Notes under the pieces: model-generated | What the model was told of the DNA's origin: nothing | The model's database searches: none | Seen by the model: the letters and a program-made list of their open reading frames with translations, nothing else | Source of the DNA: Verrucomicrobiaceae bacterium | GTDB taxonomy: Bacteria > Verrucomicrobiota > Verrucomicrobiia > Verrucomicrobiales > Verrucomicrobiaceae | Direction of reading: 5' to 3' | NCBI GenBank assembly: GCA_016713035.1 | Contig: JADJPW010000004.1 | Location: forward strand, 186,001 to 250,000 | DNA: 64,000 bases | Program-made: the position numbers and the translations under genes | Shown here: one piece after another, positions 58,720 through 64,000 of the stretch | Layout: each line of letters begins with the position of its first letter | How positions within the stretch are numbered: the stretch's first letter is position 1

Positions 58720-60114
58720 TCACGGTGCAGCCTGCAAGCCTACTTTGAGCAAGGCGGCTCCGGCTTCGGACTGGAGCTGGACCTCATCACGGCCATCCAG
58801 CAGGATCTTCATATGGATATGCCCGAGGCGCTCGGTCATGTAGTCCTCATGCGCCGGTGTGGGGGCCTGGGGAGGCTTCAGGTAGTTCGGGAACTCAAAG
58901 CGTCCGTCTGGGAGCTTCTTCACCTCCGGCTTTTTCATGAACTCATCCATCGCGGCGCGGTAGGTCTCAAACTCCTTCACGAAAGCCGTGTGCCGTGGCT
59001 GCTCGGCACGCACGGCTTCCAGGAACTTGATCAATCTCGTGCCTTTGCCGTCCCCATCCAGGTGCATGAAGTAATACGTCAGCAGCATCGAGCTATGGTA
59101 AAAAGCCATCTGCGGCACCGGATTGGTCGGCGGCGGCATGAAGAAGGTGTTCCCCTCCCGCCTGGGCTGCGCATTGGACGGTGGCGTGAGGAGATTGCGG
59201 ATGGAGTCCAGCGGTGGGCCGCTGAAGCGGTATTTGCCACTGAGGCGGTCTTTGTTGTAGCGCTGCACACTGCCTAGTAGGTCGCTATGGCGGAAGGTGC
59301 CGGCCTTATATGGGATGCACTCCACATACTCCGCCGTGCCCTCGATCAGCCAGCGTGGTAGGAGCGGCAGGATGTCATGCATCATCATGTGCGTGATCTC
59401 ATGCACCAGCGTCTTCAGCTCGAAATTCGCATCCCGCGTGTAGCCATTGGTGCCGCGCTTCACGCCCAGGCTATCCAGCGGCACTTTGAAGACACGCTCG
59501 TCCCGCACATACACGCCAGCGCTGCCGCGAGGGCCACCTGCCGCATGGTAGAGCTCCATGGTTTGATAAAGTTGCGCACGGAAATAGCCATCCACAGGCT
59601 GCGCCTGCACACCGAACGGGCTCTGACTGAGTAGCTCATACGTTCCCTCAAAAACGCGGGCCACTTCCTTCATCAGCGCCGGGGTGAGCGGATCGACCGC
59701 ATGCAGCACATACTCGAAGCGCCGTGAGCGATAGACGTGATGCATCTCTTTGGACTCACGCTCCACGTAATCAGCATTCGTCAGTCCATCTGGTGCAGTG
59801 AGAGTGGATGGCCATGTCGCCTTGGTGAGGATGGGTGCCGATGCCGCCGCAGCCACGCTGGAGCCCGCAGGGGCTGAGAAGGAGGGATCGACCAGTGAGG
59901 TGATATTCAGCACCACATAGCTCTGATCTTCCGCAGAGAGGTTTTTGAGCGGTACGCGCAGTGTTTTGCCCGCAGCAGTCTGCAAAAGCACCTCTCCACC
60001 ATCAAAACCGCGCAGAATGGCCTGCGTCTGATTTCCCTGCGCATCGGTCCAGGAGCGTGTTTCGGCGGAAAAAGCCGCCGTGGCCAACAGGAGGCAAAAA
60101 AGGAGCTTTTTCAT
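58720..60114 (-). CDS. Secreted SHD1-domain metallopeptidase-like protein
   Basis: A 464-aa exported protein with a signal peptide (MKKLLFCLLLATAAFSA). The N-terminus is an SHD1-type domain (RSWTDAQGNQTQAILRGFDG, then VPLKNLSAEDQSYV), common in Planctomycetes and Verrucomicrobia. The main domain has HEITHMMMHD (near 236) and the downstream Glu (WLIEGTAEYVE), a zinc gluzincin layout like DUF1570 peptidases. Substrate unknown. Starts by a four-base overlap with the paralogue upstream (60111-60114). Confidence 0.8.
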   Translation of the reverse strand: MKKLLFCLLLATAAFSAETRSWTDAQGNQTQAILRGFDGGEVLLQTAAGKTLRVPLKNLSAEDQSYVVLNITSLVDPSFSAPAGSSVAAAASAPILTKATWPSTLTAPDGLTNADYVERESKEMHHVYRSRRFEYVLHAVDPLTPALMKEVARVFEGTYELLSQSPFGVQAQPVDGYFRAQLYQTMELYHAAGGPRGSAGVYVRDERVFKVPLDSLGVKRGTNGYTRDANFELKTLVHEITHMMMHDILPLLPRWLIEGTAEYVECIPYKAGTFRHSDLLGSVQRYNKDRLSGKYRFSGPPLDSIRNLLTPPSNAQPRREGNTFFMPPPTNPVPQMAFYHSSMLLTYYFMHLDGDGKGTRLIKFLEAVRAEQPRHTAFVKEFETYRAAMDEFMKKPEVKKLPDGRFEFPNYLKPPQAPTPAHEDYMTERLGHIHMKILLDGRDEVQLQSEAGAALLKVGLQAAP

Positions 60115-61319
60115 GGTTTGGCGATTTGGTCGGAAATGGCCTCTGCGGCGGCACGGGGTGATTTTTTCTCCAAAAGCAGCGGCAGCAGCAACCAGGGCAA
60201 ATCATCGCCATTTTGATACTCCTGAGGCGGCTTGGGAGCCTCTGAGGGCGGTGTGACGCTGGATGGATACTGGTAGCGACCATCTTCCGTCTTCACCACA
60301 CCGGGCGTTTTTTTGAAGACCTCCCATTCCTCCTGGTACTTTTTCAGCGCCACATCAAAGGCATCCCACTTGGGCCGGTCCGCCATCGCCTGGCGGAGCA
60401 TGGAGCTGATTTGCTGCGCACGCCGTCCATCCGCCAGCCGGGTAAAGTAATGCGTCACGGCTAGCGCATGCTCCTTGGAGTACGAATCACGCTCTCCTGG
60501 CTGAAAAAGGGCCTCCACCTGCGGTGGGGTGACTTTGGCCACGCTTTGCAGCTTCACAGGCACCTCCGCGCACCATGCCGTGCCACCCACCGTCGGGATT
60601 TCTGCGATGCAGTCCGCCAGTGCATCTGGCAACCACGGTGGCACTAGGCCCACCACGTCTCGCATCAGCATGTAGGAGACAAATTCCTTCAGGTTGCGGC
60701 CCGCGCCGGGGCTCTCATCACGCAGCCACTCACCGGCGATTTTTTCCAAGCCCGCTGCGCCAAAGGGGATGCGCAGCACGCCCTCGGCATCGAAGACATT
60801 TTGATTCGTTTCGATCTCACTCTGCGGCAGCAGAGCGATCTCAAAGCGCCCGCCGCGCTTCGGCACGGACAGCACACCCCACGGAGCCACGCGGAAGAGC
60901 TCGTGCACGACTTCACAGGCCTCTGCGAGATCACGCATCGTCGCCGCAGGCATTTTCTCCGCCGTTTTGAAATCAAAGTGCTTCGACTGAAAGCCCCCGC
61001 TCGTCTCCGTGATGGTGCAGTCTGCCGGATCGGCAGAAAGTGGCCTGCCCCAGCCTGCGCCGGCCTTCTGGCCCACATTCAGCGCTGGCATGGCATCGAG
61101 CACCATCCCACTGAGCCTGGCGGTGACGAATTGGCGATCCGCCGCTGAGAACTGCGCCAGCGGAAAGGCCGCCGTGCGGCCATCCGGTGCCTGGAGCATC
61201 ACATTGGCCCCGTCGATGCCGCGCAGCTCCGCCTGTAACTTCATCGCGGTGCCCCCCTCCCGCGTCCATTCGCGGGCGAGAGCGGGTGTGAGGAGGAAAA
61301 GAAATAAAACCAGTCGCAT
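60111..61319 (-). CDS. Paralogue of the SHD1 peptidase with lost zinc motif
   Basis: A 402-aa exported protein (signal MRLVLFLFLLTPALA) with the same architecture as the next gene: SHD1-like N-terminus (REWTREGGTAMKLQAELRGI, FPLAQFSAADRQFV) and a matching main domain. At the place of HEITHMMMHD it reads KEFVSYMLMRD, so both zinc His and the Glu are gone; the later helix (WLPDALADCIAE) keeps the shape. Probably a non-catalytic partner or pseudo-enzyme. ATG 61319 gives the signal peptide; a longer frame upstream does not. Overlaps the downstream gene by four bases. Confidence 0.75.
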   Translation of the reverse strand: MRLVLFLFLLTPALAREWTREGGTAMKLQAELRGIDGANVMLQAPDGRTAAFPLAQFSAADRQFVTARLSGMVLDAMPALNVGQKAGAGWGRPLSADPADCTITETSGGFQSKHFDFKTAEKMPAATMRDLAEACEVVHELFRVAPWGVLSVPKRGGRFEIALLPQSEIETNQNVFDAEGVLRIPFGAAGLEKIAGEWLRDESPGAGRNLKEFVSYMLMRDVVGLVPPWLPDALADCIAEIPTVGGTAWCAEVPVKLQSVAKVTPPQVEALFQPGERDSYSKEHALAVTHYFTRLADGRRAQQISSMLRQAMADRPKWDAFDVALKKYQEEWEVFKKTPGVVKTEDGRYQYPSSVTPPSEAPKPPQEYQNGDDLPWLLLPLLLEKKSPRAAAEAISDQIAKP

Positions 61320-61446
61320 GCCCGCCGTGATAGCAGACAGGACGAAAATCCGACAAGCAAAAAGGCACGCTCCATTGCCCAGCGGAGTGAATCCCGCTCG
61401 CGAAGGTCCCGTCTCTGGCTGACGTTTGTTTTTTCCGCGATCAACA

Positions 61447-63936
61447 ATGACCCCTCCCGCGCCCGACACCGATGCGACGACGCCTGACTCCAGCAGGCGG
61501 GTCATCGTGCGTGGGAAATTCCTGCATCTAGAGGGCCATGAGGAGCCCTGGCATCTGCGTGGCATCTGCTATGGGCCCTTTGCGCCAGATGCACCCCGGC
61601 GGGTGGAGTCCGACTTCGCCCAGATCGCTGCGCTGGGCTTCAATACCGTGCGCCTTTACGAAGTGCCGGATGCAGAGACGCTGCATGCGGCGGAGACTCA
61701 CGGGCTGCGCCTCCTGTGCGGCATCCCGTGGACACAGCATGTGGATTTCCTCACCGAAAAGAGCGTGTTCCGGCAGATCGAGAGCACCGTGAGCGCGCTC
61801 GCCGCTGTGGGGCGTCATCCCTGCGTCGCGGCACTGCTCATCGGCAATGAGATCGAAAAAACACTCGTGCGCTGGATGCGGCCACGCCGCGTGCGTGCCG
61901 CGCTGGAGCTCATGATCGACCGTGCACGTGCCACAGCACCGCAGGCACTCATCAGCTACGCCACCTATCCATCCACCGAGTATCTGGTGCCGCGCAATGC
62001 GGACTTCCTCGCGGTGAATGTGTATTTGGAGCAGCGGGAAGATTACACACGCTACCTCGCACGGCTGCACAACCTCGCTGGGAACAAGCCCCTGCTCATC
62101 ACGGAGCTCGGCCTGGATACCGCAGCGCACGGCGCCATGGCGCAGGCAGATGCGCTGCGCTGGTTCCATGAAGAGGACCTCCTCGGTGCAGCCGCAGGCG
62201 GCGTGTGGTTCAGCTTCACTGATGAATGGTGGCGCGGTGGTGCCGAGATCACGGACTGGGCCTTTGGCATCACCACGCGTGAGCGCAAAGAGCGGCCGGC
62301 ATGCACCACCGCACGCTGTTTGGCGAAAAAACTCGCTCCACCCGCTGCGCTGCCGCGCATCTCCGTCATCGTCTGCACGCGGAACGGAGCCCGCACCCTC
62401 CAGCCCTGCCTGGAATCGCTGCTGCGGCTGAATGATCCCGACTTTGAAGTGCTGCTCATCGACGACGGCTCCACCGATGACACTGCACGCATCGCCCAAT
62501 CCCTGCCCGGCGTGCGCTACCATCGCAAAGCCCATGCCGGACTCAGCGCCGCGCGGAATCGCGGCATGGAGCAGGCCACCGGCGAGATCTTGGCCTACAC
62601 CGATGACGACTGCGTGGCACATGCAGATTGGCTCCTGCATCTGCGCCATGCCTTTGTGGATGAAAAAGTGATCGCCGCAGGCGGGCCGAACATCCCACCA
62701 CCGCCGCGTGGCCGCGTGGAGCGTGTCGTCGCTGCCGCACCAGGAGCCCCCGCACATGTGCTGCTCAGTGATACCGAGGCGGAGCACCTCCCCGGCTGCA
62801 ATCTCGCCATCCGCAAAGATGCCCTCGCAGCCATCGGCGGCTTTCACACCGATTACATCGTCGCAGGTGATGACGTGGACATCTGCTGGCGACTGCGTGA
62901 GCACGGCGGACGCGGCTGCCTGCGCTATGTGCCCGGCGCGATGGTCTGGCACCATCGCCGCCTCACTGTGCGTGCCTATTTGAAGCAGCAACGCGGCTAC
63001 GGCGATGCAGAGGCACTGCTCATGGCCGCGCATTCGCAGCGCTTCGGGCCGCTGGGTGGTGCACGCTGGCGTGGCGGCATCTACGGGGAGCAATTGCCCG
63101 CTGATGATCCGCGTGAAGGCAGCATTTACCACGGCCCGCTCGGCCTCGGGGCCTTTCAGACGATTTACGCCGCACAGGGCGGCTTTCGCTGGTGGGACTG
63201 GTTCACGGGAGTGCTATGGCTGGCCTTAGCCGCACTCGCTCTGGTATGCAGAGTGGAAAGTGTGGCGCTACTGCTGCTTTTCTTTGCTCTCTGGGCCTCT
63301 TGGCGTGTGAGCAGCAGAAATGCACGCCTCGCCTGCCTACATGGATACCGTGATCGAGCGCTGCTGTGGCTACTGAGCTTTCTCCAGCCCGTGGTGCGTG
63401 AATTTGCACGCCTACGCGGCATGATCAGCCATGTCGCGAAGCCCAGCTTCAGCCCCACGCTGCCAGAAATCCTCCCGCCGCTGAAACCACGCAAAATCAC
63501 CCTCACACTCGCCACGCTCAGTTTTTGGAATGCGGCAGGCCGTGATCGCCATCACCTGCTGGAGGCGCTGGGAGCCGAGTTGATGAAGCAGCGCCGCGTT
63601 TTTCGCCAAGACGACGGCTGGCGCTGGCTCGATCTGGAGATCAAGCCGCAGAATGAAGTCTCCCAGTCCATCCTCACCGTCACCGAGTATCACGGCGCTG
63701 GCCGCTGCCTCACCCGCGTGCGCTGCCAGCTCCGCATCAGCCGTGCAGCGGTGTGGAATCTGCTGCTGTGGCTGGCCTTCGCCGTCCTGTTGAGCTCCCT
63801 CACGCTCCCACTCGGCTACCTCGGCATCACGGCACTGGCTTTGACCCTAATCAGCCTGCCCATCGCGATCCATCGCCTGCGCCGTGATTTGATCCGCCTC
63901 GTCACCCACGCCGCTGATACGAGCCTCAAAGAGTAA
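61447..63936 (+). CDS. Fusion of glycoside hydrolase-like and GT2 glycosyltransferase domains
   Basis: An 829-aa protein from ATG 61447. Residues ~20-290 form a GH5/GH2-like (beta/alpha)8 barrel: the acid/base Glu is in LLIGNEIEKTL and the nucleophile Glu in LLITELGLDT. Residues ~300-540 are a GT2 glycosyltransferase (VLLIDDGSTDDTARIAQS, LAYTDDDCVAHADW, VAGDDVDICWRLREHGG). Two membrane-helix regions follow (LWLALAALALVCRVESVALL, NLLLWLAFAVLLSSLTLPLG). Both halves look intact. Likely makes and trims an extracellular polysaccharide. The window ends 64 bases after its stop with nothing recognisable. Confidence 0.85.
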   Translation: MTPPAPDTDATTPDSSRRVIVRGKFLHLEGHEEPWHLRGICYGPFAPDAPRRVESDFAQIAALGFNTVRLYEVPDAETLHAAETHGLRLLCGIPWTQHVDFLTEKSVFRQIESTVSALAAVGRHPCVAALLIGNEIEKTLVRWMRPRRVRAALELMIDRARATAPQALISYATYPSTEYLVPRNADFLAVNVYLEQREDYTRYLARLHNLAGNKPLLITELGLDTAAHGAMAQADALRWFHEEDLLGAAAGGVWFSFTDEWWRGGAEITDWAFGITTRERKERPACTTARCLAKKLAPPAALPRISVIVCTRNGARTLQPCLESLLRLNDPDFEVLLIDDGSTDDTARIAQSLPGVRYHRKAHAGLSAARNRGMEQATGEILAYTDDDCVAHADWLLHLRHAFVDEKVIAAGGPNIPPPPRGRVERVVAAAPGAPAHVLLSDTEAEHLPGCNLAIRKDALAAIGGFHTDYIVAGDDVDICWRLREHGGRGCLRYVPGAMVWHHRRLTVRAYLKQQRGYGDAEALLMAAHSQRFGPLGGARWRGGIYGEQLPADDPREGSIYHGPLGLGAFQTIYAAQGGFRWWDWFTGVLWLALAALALVCRVESVALLLLFFALWASWRVSSRNARLACLHGYRDRALLWLLSFLQPVVREFARLRGMISHVAKPSFSPTLPEILPPLKPRKITLTLATLSFWNAAGRDRHHLLEALGAELMKQRRVFRQDDGWRWLDLEIKPQNEVSQSILTVTEYHGAGRCLTRVRCQLRISRAAVWNLLLWLAFAVLLSSLTLPLGYLGITALALTLISLPIAIHRLRRDLIRLVTHAADTSLKE

Positions 63937-64000
63937 TTCAGAATGCATCCACAGATGACTCAGATGAAAGCCCAACTGAGTAATCGGCGAAATCGGTGGA

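Noticed and set aside
61528..63132. 534-codon minus-strand ORF
   Set aside because: Antisense to the glycosidase-glycosyltransferase fusion, which has full catalytic motifs.
1..64000. CRISPR arrays, rRNA genes and an oriC near rpmH
   Set aside because: No regularly spaced repeats, no rRNA sequence and no cluster of DnaA boxes or dnaA gene seen.

Overview
The window looks like a GC-rich chromosome segment from a member of the Verrucomicrobia (a Prosthecobacter/Verrucomicrobium-like relative is my best guess, by inference). Reasons: the gene families typical of Verrucomicrobia and Planctomycetes (DUF1501, PQQ-like WRG proteins, neutral-ceramidase-like remnant, SHD1-type secreted proteins, large zinc-ribbon Ser/Thr kinases), an L34 with a long C-terminal extension, and many secreted or lipoprotein products. 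About 50 protein genes, one tRNA, one complete IS630-type element and several gene remnants can be supported.

Layout. 1-2.8 kb: trypsin-like protease (cut by the window edge), L,D-transpeptidase lipoprotein, then rpmH-rnpA-yidD; yidC, the usual next gene, lies 12 kb further on at 15.1 kb. 2.9-14.9 kb: tRNA-Val, an amino-acid-binding lipoprotein, and what looks like an AttEFGH-type export operon (ABC ATPase, FtsX-like permease, AttH/CrtC-like lipocalin) split by two insertions. The first is an AbiL/RloAB-type defence pair. The second is an opposite-strand three-gene set of two P-loop ATPases and a tiny two-helix membrane protein. 15-19.7 kb: yidC, acylphosphatase, a coiled-coil membrane protein, a BrnT/BrnA-like toxin-antitoxin pair and a VOC enzyme. 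19.8-26.8 kb: secreted and membrane proteins, several with zinc ribbons or TPM-like domains. 26.8-28 kb: an IS630-type element with intact ends and a frameshifted transposase. 28-35 kb: flavin amine oxidase, PQQ-like lipoprotein, kinase, NfeD-type and SGNH proteins built from tandem-duplicated domains. 34.9-38.9 kb: a patch of gene decay in which the 3' tail of a DUF1501 gene appears three times, bounding a DUF6348-like gene and an RHH/PIN toxin-antitoxin pair. 39-53.7 kb: disulfide reductase, FtsK, PBP1C, TIM-barrel protein, CorA, RluD, large kinase. 53.7-58.6 kb: sulfate assimilation (cysH, TauE-like permease, cysD, cysN) interrupted by a RelE-type toxin-antitoxin pair. 58.7-64 kb: paired SHD1 secreted peptidase homologues and a glycosidase-glycosyltransferase fusion.

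A caution for the whole window: at least seven single-base frameshifts, most at or beside short homopolymers, break otherwise normal genes, including the essential rnpA. Residual sequencing indels are the simplest explanation. The ceramidase-like remnant is different: it carries in-frame nonsense codons and a gene junction and is probably real decay.
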